Both the position numbers and the translations under genes were made by a program. This document shows, in pieces, positions 9,621 through 19,367 of a stretch of DNA of 64,000 bases. Position 1 is the first letter of the stretch; each line of letters begins with the position of its first letter. The notes beneath the pieces were generated by a model that worked only from the letters and a program-made list of their open reading frames with translations, had not been told where the DNA came from and did no database searches. Source of the DNA: a candidate division NC10 bacterium CSP1-5. Lineage in GTDB: Bacteria; Methylomirabilota; Methylomirabilia; Methylomirabilales; CSP1-5. The stretch is from positions 68,696-132,695 of the forward strand of contig LDXR01000005.1 of NCBI GenBank assembly GCA_001443495.1. Reading direction: 5' to 3'.

Positions 9621-10483
9621 CGGTTCGCATGCGGGAAGAGCGGGAAGTGGAGACCCAGCAGATCCGCAACCGGTTCGGCGCCATCGTTGCCCGGCCTGAC
9701 GAGCAGATCAACCTAGCGGAGGCAGCGCTGTTGATTGCCGCCGAGGAATACCCCCATCTCGACATCCGCGGCTATCTGGACCGCATTAGTCGCATTGCTG
9801 AACGGATCAAGGATCGGGTGGGTCCCGAGCTCGAGCCGGTTAGATTGATCCAAGAATTCAACCGCTCTCTCTTCGATGAGGAGGGGTTTCGGGGGAATGC
9901 CGAAGACTACTACGACCCCAAGAACAGCTTCCTCAACGAGGTGATCGATCGCCGGAAGGGGATCCCCATCACCCTCTCCATCTTGTACATGGAGATCGCC
10001 TGGCGCCTCGATCTGCCTCTGGTCGGAGTGGGGCTGCCGGGGCACTTTATCGTCAAGTACGAGGCCGCGGAGAGGGAGATTCTCGTCGACCCATTTCATC
10101 AGGGAGCGCTCCTCTCCGAAGAGGACTGCCAGCGCACCTTGGACCGGATCTACAGTGGCAAGGTGGCCTTCCATCGAGACCTACTCACGCGGACCCCCAA
10201 GAGACTGATCCTCGCCAGGATGTTGAACAACCTCAAGAGCATCTACCTGCAACTCGGGGATCTGCCCCGGGCACTTGGCGTCGCAGAGCGACTGGTGCTC
10301 ATCGACCCCGACTCCCCGAACCTCCTCAGGGATCGAGGCCTGATCTATGGCGAGATGAACAAGTTCGCTCAGGCCGTTGCCGACCTCCGACGCTACCTCG
10401 AGGCTGCCCCGCACGCAGAAGACCGAGAGGCCATCACCGAGCGTCTCCGGCACCTCCAGATCCGTCAGGCCTCGCACAACTGA
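9617..10483 (+). CDS. SirB1-family transglutaminase-like/TPR protein
   Basis: SFLNEVIDRRKGIPITLSILYMEIAWRL...VGLPGHFIVKY; C-terminal TPR. Confidence 0.9.
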   Translation: MTVRMREEREVETQQIRNRFGAIVARPDEQINLAEAALLIAAEEYPHLDIRGYLDRISRIAERIKDRVGPELEPVRLIQEFNRSLFDEEGFRGNAEDYYDPKNSFLNEVIDRRKGIPITLSILYMEIAWRLDLPLVGVGLPGHFIVKYEAAEREILVDPFHQGALLSEEDCQRTLDRIYSGKVAFHRDLLTRTPKRLILARMLNNLKSIYLQLGDLPRALGVAERLVLIDPDSPNLLRDRGLIYGEMNKFAQAVADLRRYLEAAPHAEDREAITERLRHLQIRQASHN

Positions 10484-10552
10484 CGATGACCGATCACCGT
10501 TAACCGATGACGTCCCACTCGGCCGCCGGTGGTCGGTCAACGGTTATCGACC
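10484..10552. repeat. Intergenic palindromic ACCGAT/GGTCGGT repeat
   Basis: gaccgatcaccgttaaccgatgac ... ggtggtcggtcaacggttatcgacc; related to 54301-54400. Confidence 0.55.
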
Positions 10553-10684
10553 AGCGGGAATTGTATTGACCCTTGGGCAGATCTTCACTAGCATATGGGC
10601 CCGTCCATCAACGAAGCCGGATTGCGCGTCATAGAGAGGCAGATCACTCTCCCTGAAGAATCCTGAGTCTTGGGAGGCCGTGGT

Positions 10685-13600
10685 ATGGATGCACGAGCCT
10701 TGAGCGAGGTGGTGGCGGCGTTTGGGGGCGATAAGGACCAGGCTGAGGCCGAGGTCGAAGAGCGGTGGCAGGCCCTGAAGCGGGTCGATCCGGGTGCGAC
10801 CCGCGATAGAGCGATGGGGCAGCTCGCCTGGGAATTCGCCTCCCGAACGATTGAGCACGTCTTTCCGGGGGATAACTGGTACTTCATGGTGAAGGCGGCC
10901 CAGTCGGCCGCCCACATCCTCCTCCTGGACCTCGAAGATGCGGTCGCCACGACCCGCAAACACGTCGCCCGCACCGTTCTCATCCTCTTGATCCGAGCCC
11001 TGCGGGGCCAGGCCATAACGGCAGAGGAGCTGGAATTCCTCAAGACCCATGCCCTGCCGGCCGGCAAGGCGGAGCAGCTCGAGCAGCAGTTTGTCCGGGT
11101 GGGAGCCGGTTTTCAGATCAAGCCGGAATGCCGATTCCCCGAACGACAGATGATCCTGGTCCGGCCCAACAATCTCCGGACCAAGTGGGCAGCGGGGGAC
11201 TACTTTCAGGTGATCCGAGAAATCGGGGACCTCATTGCGGGGATTTACCTGCCCAAGGTCAAGGGGCCGGAGGATGTCCGGGTGGCCGTCCAGATCCTCC
11301 GGGCGCTCCAGCAGGAGCGAGGGTGGGTCACGGCGACACACAAGGTCTTTGTGTTGACCGAGCTGCCTGGAGCGATTCTTCAGGCGCAGGAGATCCTGGC
11401 GGTGGCCCCCGAGGTCGAGGAGGCCAACCTGGGCGTCGTGGACTACACGGCGGCCACGGGGGGCCGCAGCGTCGTCCAGCAAGAGCAGTACACCTACATG
11501 CGCTACCCGCTGCTCAAAATAGTGGAAGCCGCCCGGGCGGCCGGCAAAGCGGCCGGGACCGGCATCACGGTGAAGTTGAACGCGGATGACACCGAGGTAG
11601 ACACCGTCCGGGCCATCGCCCTCGGGATCCATCGCAAGTGGAGTGTGCACCCCGCGCATATCGAAGGGATCGCGCGGCATGCGGCGGAGTTTCCCCCTGT
11701 TCTTCGAAAGCGCATCCCCTTCGCCGACATCCCGCCCTTCGATCTCTCCAGGCTCGAGGGCTTGGCGCAGGAGGAAAGGCCAATCCTCCCTCCGCTCGTC
11801 TTCGTCCCTCGGCCTGTGACCCTGTGCCGGTCGGTGGTCCCGGTCGCCGGGAAGGACGTTCATGGTCTCAAGACCGCGCTCACCTCGCCGGCCGACATGG
11901 TTATCATCGATGTGCAAGACATCCTCGGACCGGAGAGCCGCGAGGCGCAGCGTACGCTCACCCAGCTTTGCACCCAGGCAAGGCGCCCCTCCCAGGTGCT
12001 GGCGCTCCAGCTCGACCTGGAGCAGCCCGAGGCGGCCCAGAAGCTCCAGGCCTTCTTGCCGCTCCTGAAGGAGCAGGTCCAGGCCCTGATCCTTCCTGCC
12101 GTCGATCAGGCCCGCGTTATCCGCCATGCCGCCGGTCTGCTCACTACAATTGAACGGGAGGTCGGCCTTCCCGTCGGCTCCCTTGCCCTGGGGGCGCGCA
12201 TTACAAAGCCCGAGGCCGTCGAGCGCGAGTCCTACGCCATCGCCACCGCCAGCCGGCGGATGATGTGGTTGTTCCTCGACCTCGAGTCTCCGCAGCCGAA
12301 AGAGGACTTCAGCGATCCCAAGACGAAGGGGTATCACTACTACCGCTCGGCGCTGGTGGCCGCCACGGCCGCAGCCGACATCGACGCCGTGGACGCAGCC
12401 AGCGATCTCGCTCGGTTGGACGAAGAGTCTCTCTTCACCGCCAACCTCGGTTTCCACGGCAAGGTCGTGGGGCCAGAGCAGGCCGAGCGCGTCAACGCCA
12501 TTATGAATCCTCCGCGCGCCGGGCAGCGACCGGCTGAGCCCAAAGGGCCGGCGGCTGACGTGTTCAACGCCCGCTGGATCAACGCGGTGGAGCGAGCATT
12601 GGAGATCCTGGAGCTCTACGCCACCGCCGATCAGGAGCGGAATCTGGGGGCGGTCGCATACAACGACCCGATCACGGGCCAGGCCGAGCTGGTTGATGCC
12701 GCCACGGCGCGGATCTACTACCGCCAGCTGGAGCGGGCGCTCAAGGCCAACCATCTCAGCGACGCCGAGGCGAAGAGGTATGTGACGGCCCGGGAACGCC
12801 TCGTCCTGGCGCTCCGACCGGGCGGGATGGACCAGGTAGGTGAAGCAGTCTTTGTCGGGGAGACGCTCCAGGGAGATGCTTCATCCGTAGCCCCCTGGAT
12901 GGTCCAGGCCTTCGCCAAGACCTCGGGGGATCGGAACCGCTATCACCTCGACCGGGCGTATGCAGAGCACTCCCGGTTCCAGGGATTGGTCGCCCACGGA
13001 CTGTTCACGGTCTGTCATCTCGTGGCGAGCCTGGGCCGCCTCCGGCCGGCCTATGCTGTCGAGGCTCTTGAAGCTCACTTCCGGGCGCCGGTCTACTTCG
13101 GAGACAGCCTCACGCCGCTCGCCGAGGTCCAGGAGCTCTTGCAGGGGGGGATGGCACGTCTCCATCTTACCGCGGTGAACCAGACCGGCAAGGTCGTCTG
13201 TGAGGGGACCGCCACATTGCGGCCGGAGAAGGCGGGCGAGATCCTCCCCACACCTCCCGCAGAGATCGCCTGGCTCCGCCAGTGGGCCCAGGATGTCACT
13301 CCCTCGGTGCCTCCGGGTGTACACGACTTCACCGACCCGGCAAGTCCCCGCCACCAGACCTTCACCAAGACAATCACCCCCGAGCTCGTGCGCGCCACCC
13401 GGGCCCTGTTCGGCCCCCTCTATCCACACCAGGTGAGTCCCCTGCTCGGCCTCGGGACGCTAGCAATGACCTCGGCCGAAAGCTCGCCAGGCCACCTTCT
13501 CCTTACGGCCCGGGTGTCGCAATTCGGAGCGCCCATCGAGCCAGGAGATCAGCTCAGCATGTCAGTCTCAGCCCCGCCACCCGACCAGATCCGCCGCTCG

Positions 13601-13711
13601 CAGAAGGGGAAAGGGCCTCCGATCGTCCCGCTCGATATTGTCATCAACAATCAGCGGGGCGCTACGGTCCTCGCAGGCCAGGTGGTCAAGCTCATGGAGG
13701 AGCGGAGCTGA
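10685..13711 (+). CDS. Multidomain fusion: HpcH/HpaI (CitE-like) lyase + second degenerate CitE-like domain + MaoC-type hydratase + C-terminal hot-dog-like region
   Basis: ORF ~1008 aa; LLLDLEDAV and GITVKLNADDTEVD (CitE 1), VIIDVQDILGPESR (CitE 2), SGDRNRYHLDRAYAEHSRFQGLVAHG (MaoC). Confidence 0.85.
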   Translation: MDARALSEVVAAFGGDKDQAEAEVEERWQALKRVDPGATRDRAMGQLAWEFASRTIEHVFPGDNWYFMVKAAQSAAHILLLDLEDAVATTRKHVARTVLILLIRALRGQAITAEELEFLKTHALPAGKAEQLEQQFVRVGAGFQIKPECRFPERQMILVRPNNLRTKWAAGDYFQVIREIGDLIAGIYLPKVKGPEDVRVAVQILRALQQERGWVTATHKVFVLTELPGAILQAQEILAVAPEVEEANLGVVDYTAATGGRSVVQQEQYTYMRYPLLKIVEAARAAGKAAGTGITVKLNADDTEVDTVRAIALGIHRKWSVHPAHIEGIARHAAEFPPVLRKRIPFADIPPFDLSRLEGLAQEERPILPPLVFVPRPVTLCRSVVPVAGKDVHGLKTALTSPADMVIIDVQDILGPESREAQRTLTQLCTQARRPSQVLALQLDLEQPEAAQKLQAFLPLLKEQVQALILPAVDQARVIRHAAGLLTTIEREVGLPVGSLALGARITKPEAVERESYAIATASRRMMWLFLDLESPQPKEDFSDPKTKGYHYYRSALVAATAAADIDAVDAASDLARLDEESLFTANLGFHGKVVGPEQAERVNAIMNPPRAGQRPAEPKGPAADVFNARWINAVERALEILELYATADQERNLGAVAYNDPITGQAELVDAATARIYYRQLERALKANHLSDAEAKRYVTARERLVLALRPGGMDQVGEAVFVGETLQGDASSVAPWMVQAFAKTSGDRNRYHLDRAYAEHSRFQGLVAHGLFTVCHLVASLGRLRPAYAVEALEAHFRAPVYFGDSLTPLAEVQELLQGGMARLHLTAVNQTGKVVCEGTATLRPEKAGEILPTPPAEIAWLRQWAQDVTPSVPPGVHDFTDPASPRHQTFTKTITPELVRATRALFGPLYPHQVSPLLGLGTLAMTSAESSPGHLLLTARVSQFGAPIEPGDQLSMSVSAPPPDQIRRSQKGKGPPIVPLDIVINNQRGATVLAGQVVKLMEERS

Positions 13712-13790
13712 ATTAGTGAGTGGTGGGTAGTGGCTGGTGACCAGCGGTGAGGGGTGGACTGCTGACGGCTGATCGCCGACAGCTTCTCCT
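13712..13790. repeat. Intergenic GTG/GGTGA-rich repeat-like spacer
   Basis: gtgagtggtgggtagtggctggtgaccagcggtgaggggtgg...ctgctgacggctgatcgccgacag. Confidence 0.35.
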
Positions 13791-14698
13791 CATAGCTGCG
13801 ACCAGGCCTCGAGCAGAGTCCGTTTAGACCCCGCAATGACCATTTCGGAAGACTCACCGGGTAAGGGTTTTACCTCAAAGCCGACGATGGGTCGCTTTCC
13901 CTCGCCGAGATAACCGATCCGGAACAGCTCTCGCAGGAACTCCGCCACCTGCGGAACATCATTCTCGCTCTCCTCAAGGCCGAACCGGGGGTGCTGATCG
14001 CCGTAGGCGGGGTGCCCCGCCTTCGTGACGCAGTTGCCGATGTGCACGTGCGCCAGGTAGTCCTTGGCTACCTCAAGCGCCTCCTTCGACGTCTCGCCTT
14101 GGAGCGGAAGGTGGCTCAGATCGAGCATCAGGCCAAAGGTGGGATCGACCTTGCGGACCTCGGTGGCGACCTTAACTGCGTCGGAGGTGGGGCCGATGAG
14201 GCGGCATTTATCGACCTTCTGATCGAAGGTTTCGAGAAGGACCCGGAGGTTCCCCTTGGACCGGACATAGGAGCAGATCTCCGTGAGCGACTGGATGAGG
14301 AGTTGCATGGCCTCATCCCGCCGGTCTCTTGGATCGGGCCCGCTCAAGAGCGCCAGAGCCCCGGCGCCCAGCGTGTACGCCTCGTCCGCGGCCTCCTTGA
14401 CGGCCTGGACGGCCTTGACGCGCTCGGGGGGTTCGAAGGAGTTCACATTCAATTTCCGGGTGAGGAGTATCGGCTGCGCCCCGTATCCCACCGTGAGCCG
14501 ATTCTTCTCGAGAATCCGCGCAACCGCCTCGCGGGCCTTCGGATCGTTGATCGTAGTGACCTCGACCGCGGAGAAGAACTCATCCTCGGCGATGCGGCGG
14601 ATGGTTTCCACGATCGGGCCCTCCCCCGTGAGGGTCTCTGGATACGCCATGAAATGGACAATACCCACCCTCATGTATTTCTGGAGGTTTTCACTCAC
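13790..14698 (-). CDS. Sugar phosphate isomerase/epimerase (xylose isomerase-like TIM barrel)
   Basis: GTG start at 14698 (VSENLQKYMRVGIVHF) overlapping IclR stop (GTGA); LMLDLSHLPLQGE, HVHIGNCV. Confidence 0.85.
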   Translation of the reverse strand: MSENLQKYMRVGIVHFMAYPETLTGEGPIVETIRRIAEDEFFSAVEVTTINDPKAREAVARILEKNRLTVGYGAQPILLTRKLNVNSFEPPERVKAVQAVKEAADEAYTLGAGALALLSGPDPRDRRDEAMQLLIQSLTEICSYVRSKGNLRVLLETFDQKVDKCRLIGPTSDAVKVATEVRKVDPTFGLMLDLSHLPLQGETSKEALEVAKDYLAHVHIGNCVTKAGHPAYGDQHPRFGLEESENDVPQVAEFLRELFRIGYLGEGKRPIVGFEVKPLPGESSEMVIAGSKRTLLEAWSQL

Positions 14699-15549
14699 CG
14701 GCGACCCGCCTTCCTGGGGCTGAACGGATCGGATGACTCGATCCCCGCCTGATAGCCGAGCCCAGCCGATACCCGCCGTCCCTCCTCCAGCATGAAGGGG
14801 ACCAACTTCGAGATCCGCCGATCGGCCAGCCGGACCGTGGGTCCAGAGACCCCAAGGGCCGCCACCACCCGACCGGTATGATCTCGAATTGGGACGGCGA
14901 GACACGAGGCCCCTTTCTCGCATTCCTCGCGATCGACCGCAACGCCTTGCGCCACCACTTTCTTCAACTCCCGTCGGAGCCGCGGGAGGGACGTGATGGT
15001 GTTTCGGGTTTGCGGGACAAGGGTGACCCGACTCAGGAACTCTTCTGTTTCCTCCTCCGGCAGATGTGATAGCAGGACCTTCCCCACCGCGGTACAGTAC
15101 AGGGGGGCCCGATGCCCGATCTTGGTGAGAAACTTCAGGCTCTGGGGACTTTCGACCTTGTCCAGGTAGCAGGCCTCACCCTTCTCGAGCACAACCAGAT
15201 TCGCCGTTTCACCCGAGAGCTTGGCGATACGCTCGAGGTGGGGCCGGCTCACTCTGCGAAGGTCTCTCCAGCCGAGGGAGGCCTGAGCCAACTGGTAAAT
15301 CTTGCCGCTCAAGGCGTACCGCCCCGTCTCCGGATCCTGCTGAACATACCCGCCCGCGATCAGCGTCCCCAGGAGTCGGTGCACGGTACTCACGTGAAGC
15401 TGGACCCGCCGGCCGAGGTCGACGACCCCCATTTCTCGGCCCTCCCGCGCCAGGACATCCAAAAGGGTCAACGCCCTCAGGACCGAGTGGACCCCGGAGG
15501 CCCTTCCTCTTCGCCGCCGCCGCTCCACGCTCCCTCCGTCGAATGGCAT
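14695..15549 (-). CDS. IclR-family transcriptional regulator
   Basis: HTH RRVQLHVSTVHRLLGTLIAGGYVQQDPETGRY; effector domain. Confidence 0.94.
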   Translation of the reverse strand: MPFDGGSVERRRRRGRASGVHSVLRALTLLDVLAREGREMGVVDLGRRVQLHVSTVHRLLGTLIAGGYVQQDPETGRYALSGKIYQLAQASLGWRDLRRVSRPHLERIAKLSGETANLVVLEKGEACYLDKVESPQSLKFLTKIGHRAPLYCTAVGKVLLSHLPEEETEEFLSRVTLVPQTRNTITSLPRLRRELKKVVAQGVAVDREECEKGASCLAVPIRDHTGRVVAALGVSGPTVRLADRRISKLVPFMLEEGRRVSAGLGYQAGIESSDPFSPRKAGRR

Positions 15550-15677
15550 TTCGAATTGCGGAAATCTGTTTCTTTCAGCAGTGGGGTCTCTACCCTAAGG
15601 AAGTCACCGGGAGACGCGCACTCCCATGCGGTTGCCGGCCTAGGGGGTATGGTGAAGGTGAGGATTGTCGAGCGAAC

Positions 15678-16565
15678 CTATTGGAGCCCCTGCAGGACGT
15701 CCTGGGCCCGCCGCGCATCACCGGAGTTGGGGAACTTGGCCTTAAGCTCTTGGAGCACGCGTTTCCCCTGAGCCTTCTCGTTTAGCTCCAAATAGGCATT
15801 GCCCTGCTTCAGCATCGCGGCGGGAACCTTGGCGCTGTCGGGATACTCCTTAATCAGCTTGTCAAACTCCCGGATCGCCTCCCGGTATTTCCGTTGGCCA
15901 TAGTAGGATTCGCCAAGCCAGTACTGGGAATTGGGGACCAGACTGGTCTTGGGATAGAAGGTCAGATAGCTCTTGAAGCCGCTGATGGCCAAATCATAGT
16001 TGCCCTTGTGGTAATCGTTCAACGCCTTCGTGTACACCTCCTCCGGTGAAGGGAGGGATCCCTGCATCACCGGCTTGTCCGGAACGGTCGCGGTCGGGGC
16101 CTGCGGCAGCGCAGAGGTTCCACCCCGAGGAGGCAAGGGCTGGCCAGTCGAGGGACCAGGCTGGCCCGCACCGGCTTGGGGCGCAACACCCGGGAGGGGA
16201 GCGGGGAGCTGACCTGTCCCAGAGGTCCCGCCGGGTCTCCCCGCCTCCCCCGAGAGGCGGGCCACTTTCACCTCCGTCGCATCCAGTCGCTTGCTGAGCT
16301 CCGACAGCCGATAGTTGGCCTCTTCCAACTGGCCCTGGACCATCCGGGTCTCGACCGCAAGCTCCTCCAGGCGAGCCACGAGATCGGTCGACCGGGAAAC
16401 CCCTCCATCACCACCCGCCCGTTTCGCCACGGCGTTGACGTCCCCCCGGAGGCTTCGGACGTCCTGCTGAAGGGCCTGAAACTCTTCCGTTTTCACCATG
16501 CAGGCATTGCTCAGCAGGGCAGTGCCGACGAAGAGGAGCCAGACGAAATACCTCACCATCATCAT
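15678..16565 (-). CDS. cpoB: Tol-Pal system protein CpoB/YbgF
   Basis: Lipoprotein-like N-terminus, coiled coil and TPR (YNDYHKGNYDLAISGFKSYL...LGESYYGQRKYREAIREFDKLI); downstream of pal. Confidence 0.93.
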   Translation of the reverse strand: MMMVRYFVWLLFVGTALLSNACMVKTEEFQALQQDVRSLRGDVNAVAKRAGGDGGVSRSTDLVARLEELAVETRMVQGQLEEANYRLSELSKRLDATEVKVARLSGEAGRPGGTSGTGQLPAPLPGVAPQAGAGQPGPSTGQPLPPRGGTSALPQAPTATVPDKPVMQGSLPSPEEVYTKALNDYHKGNYDLAISGFKSYLTFYPKTSLVPNSQYWLGESYYGQRKYREAIREFDKLIKEYPDSAKVPAAMLKQGNAYLELNEKAQGKRVLQELKAKFPNSGDARRAQDVLQGLQ

Positions 16566-16610
16566 CTCCTCATGAGATCACCCGGAATACGGGTGTGTTT
16601 CCCTTGTGCG

Positions 16611-16639
16611 AAGGAGGGAGCGGACGACGCTCCCTCCTT
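16611..16639. other. Perfect 12-bp stem hairpin between pal and cpoB
   Basis: AAGGAGGGAGCG-gacga-CGCTCCCTCCTT, no U-tract on the minus strand. Confidence 0.7.
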
Positions 16640-16669
16640 CCAATTGTCAATTGTCTTCCGCTGCCTCGG

Positions 16670-17227
16670 CTACTTCTGTATAACGAAGTGGCCCCGGCGG
16701 TTCCATTTCCAGGCGGATTCGTCGTGGCCAAGGACAAAGGGCCGCTCCTCGCCGTAGCTGATCATCGAGATCCGCTTGGCATCGACCCCCCCGGCCGCCA
16801 GGTAGTCGCGGACCGCCTTGGCCCGGCGGTCGCCTAGTCCCAGGTTATACTCGTTGGTCCCGCGCTCATCGCAGTGCCCCTCGACCATGGTGCGCGCGGC
16901 CGGGTTGGCCTTGAGCCACTGGATGTTCTCGTTCAGGGCCTGCTTGGTATCGTCTCTCAGAACGGCCTTGTCGAAATCGAAGAAGACGTCCTTCAGCGGG
17001 CCCTCCGCCGTTGGCTTCGCCCCGGGCTCTACAGGAGCCTCTGTAATCGGCTTCGCCGGGGTGACCTTCTCCGCGCCCGGACCCCCCGCGGCCCCTGGAC
17101 CACCCGCTCCCACCTCCGGCTTCTTGGGACAGCCGGTCAAGAGCAGGGCCGCGCCCACGATAAGAATCGGACCCCAAAACCTCCTCCCTGGCCACTGCTG
17201 TTCTCTCGCCTCTCTCCCTCTAACCAT
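16670..17227 (-). CDS. pal: Peptidoglycan-associated lipoprotein Pal
   Basis: Lipobox LLLTGC; OmpA C-terminal VEGHCDERGTNEYNLGLGDRRAKAVRDYL; RBS GGAGG before ATG 17227. Confidence 0.96.
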   Translation of the reverse strand: MVRGREAREQQWPGRRFWGPILIVGAALLLTGCPKKPEVGAGGPGAAGGPGAEKVTPAKPITEAPVEPGAKPTAEGPLKDVFFDFDKAVLRDDTKQALNENIQWLKANPAARTMVEGHCDERGTNEYNLGLGDRRAKAVRDYLAAGGVDAKRISMISYGEERPFVLGHDESAWKWNRRGHFVIQK

Positions 17228-17277
17228 CCCCTCCTCCTTTCTGTGGTATGACACCCCCTCCCCGGCATCCGCGATCG

Positions 17278-18579
17278 TCAGGGCGACCAATCCGGGGCAA
17301 AGCTCTTCGAGCCGCTTCGTGTCAGGCGCTTCTGTCCCGACCCATCGGCGTGCATGACATAGATATCTTTTCTCCCGCTGCGGTTCGAGGTAAAGACCAG
17401 GTGCCGCCCGTCAGGCGACCAGGCGGGATCCTCGTTGACCCCGACGGTCGTGATCTGCTGCACGCCGGTTCCATTGGGATTCATGAGGTAGATCTGGAAG
17501 CCTCCACCTCCCCGGTTGGAGGCAAAGGCGATCTTGTCGCCCCGCGGCGACCAGCGGGCGGAGGCATTGTACTCCCCCTCAAAAGTCAGTCGCTCGAGAT
17601 TCGCCCCCTCGAGATCCATCATATAGATCTGCGGAGAGCCCCCCCGATCCGAGGTGAAGACGATCTGCCGCCCGTTGGGAGAGAAGGAGGGAGAGACCGA
17701 GATCGCGTGGCCGTTTGTGAGGCGACGGAGCGCCCCGCCCGTCGGCCGCATCAGGTACAGGTTCGTCCCCCCATCCTTACTCAGGGACAGGGCAAGCCAC
17801 TGGCCCGTTGGGGACCAGCCAGGGGCGATGTTGAGCCCGGGCGAGGCCGATACCTTGTCCCGCCGTCCCGTCTCGAGATTGAGGAGGTATAGATCCGGAT
17901 TCCCATCCCGGTAGGACGTATACGCGAGCAGCTTTGCGTCAGGCGAGAAGCGCGGTGAGAGGTTAATGGATCGGTTCCCCGTGGCGATCGTCGGGTTGTG
18001 GCCATCGTAGTCCATCAGGTAGAGCTCGGTCGCACCCTTCTCGGCGCTGGCGTAGGCGATCCGGGTCGAGGCAACCCCTCGCTCGCCGGTGAGCCGCAGC
18101 ACCACCTCGTCGGCCAGTCGGTGAACCATCGACCTGATGGCCGTGACCTCTCCCAAGTAACGCTTACCGCCGAGAAAGACCCCACGGCTCACGTTATAGA
18201 CACGGCCCTCAAGGGTCAGGTCCTTCCCCTGCTGTGTGAGCTCCGCCACCACCATGGCCTGGACTTTCAGGTGATTCAAGGACGGTAGCACCTTCTCCTC
18301 TTCGCCCAGGCGGACCTGCCTGGCGTCGAACGGCAGGAAGCTGGCCGGCAGCACCTCGAAAACCGTGGAGAACTCCAGATCATCCACCAGGACCGACAGG
18401 GCCTGCGCCACCAGATCCCCACCTCCCGACACGCCTGAGGGGCGCAACCCCACCACGGCGATGGGGATGCGCTGAATCACCGTCCGCGTGACTGTGATGT
18501 CCACCTGCGCTGATGCGCCGACGGCCAGCAACCCACTGGACAAGACCAAGAGCCAGATGATCCGCGCGAGCCTCGTCAT
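17278..18579 (-). CDS. tolB: Tol-Pal system beta-propeller protein TolB
   Basis: Repeated propeller blades (NLSPRFSPDAKLLAYTSYRDGNPDLYLLNLETG etc.). Confidence 0.96.
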   Translation of the reverse strand: MTRLARIIWLLVLSSGLLAVGASAQVDITVTRTVIQRIPIAVVGLRPSGVSGGGDLVAQALSVLVDDLEFSTVFEVLPASFLPFDARQVRLGEEEKVLPSLNHLKVQAMVVAELTQQGKDLTLEGRVYNVSRGVFLGGKRYLGEVTAIRSMVHRLADEVVLRLTGERGVASTRIAYASAEKGATELYLMDYDGHNPTIATGNRSINLSPRFSPDAKLLAYTSYRDGNPDLYLLNLETGRRDKVSASPGLNIAPGWSPTGQWLALSLSKDGGTNLYLMRPTGGALRRLTNGHAISVSPSFSPNGRQIVFTSDRGGSPQIYMMDLEGANLERLTFEGEYNASARWSPRGDKIAFASNRGGGGFQIYLMNPNGTGVQQITTVGVNEDPAWSPDGRHLVFTSNRSGRKDIYVMHADGSGQKRLTRSGSKSFAPDWSP

Positions 18580-18583
18580 GCCG

Positions 18584-19363
18584 TTATTCCCCACGCATCT
18601 CAAAGTGAAACCGCACCAGCAGCGTCTCCTGCGCAAAGAGCGCAGGGAAAGGGGGAAGGGGAACCGCCTCCTGGACCGCCCGCAGGGCCGATTGATCCAA
18701 AAAGATACTCCCCGAAGGGGTCAGGACCTGGATATCGCGGACCAGGCCAGAGCGTACCACGGTGAAACCAAGCGTCACCCGCTGTACCTGACGGGGCGCG
18801 AGGCCCGAGGGCGGCTCAACCCAGCGACTGCTGACCTTCTCCTGGATCGCTACCAGATAGTAGCTGAGAGAAGGATCAGCGGTCCCGGCGGAGCCGCCGC
18901 TCTCTGCGACAACCCCCGCGAGTCCACCTCCGCCCGGGCCCGCCGGCAGGGCTGCCTGAGCCGGGGCCTGGTGCGAAGATGGCATCCCGGACGACTGGGG
19001 GGCTTTCGGGGGCGTCGGCGCCACCTTCTGCTTTTTGGGCAGGGCGAGTGTATCTGGCGAAGGCGCCGGGACCTCAGGTTTTGCCTCGGGAACCTTCGCC
19101 TTCGACGGTGGGGCCGCTGGCGTCGGAGCCTTCGGGGCCTCCACCTTCACAGCCGGCTTCCCCGCAGGTGACGACGGCACCCTTTGTGTCCCCGGAAGGT
19201 CCACCAACGTCACCTTGTACGCCACTGGGACGTGAAACCGGTACGCATAGAGCGAAGGAGTCAGAAAAACCCCGGCGAAAATCAGAAAGTGCAACACCAG
19301 GGAGAAGGCCAAATTGACCGTAAGCTCTCGGCGCCCCCCGTCCATCGTCCACGGGTGCTCCAC
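18584..19363 (-). CDS. tolA: TonB/TolA C-terminal family protein
   Basis: N-terminal TM, proline-rich linker, C-terminal VQRVTLGFTVVRSGLVRDIQVLTPSGS; operon position. Confidence 0.88.
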   Translation of the reverse strand: MEHPWTMDGGRRELTVNLAFSLVLHFLIFAGVFLTPSLYAYRFHVPVAYKVTLVDLPGTQRVPSSPAGKPAVKVEAPKAPTPAAPPSKAKVPEAKPEVPAPSPDTLALPKKQKVAPTPPKAPQSSGMPSSHQAPAQAALPAGPGGGGLAGVVAESGGSAGTADPSLSYYLVAIQEKVSSRWVEPPSGLAPRQVQRVTLGFTVVRSGLVRDIQVLTPSGSIFLDQSALRAVQEAVPLPPFPALFAQETLLVRFHFEMRGE

Positions 19364-19367
19364 TCCC

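Noticed and set aside
10544-12754. 736-aa minus-strand ORF antisense to the CitE-MaoC fusion
   Set aside because: Shadow ORF; the sense frame carries conserved lyase and MaoC motifs.
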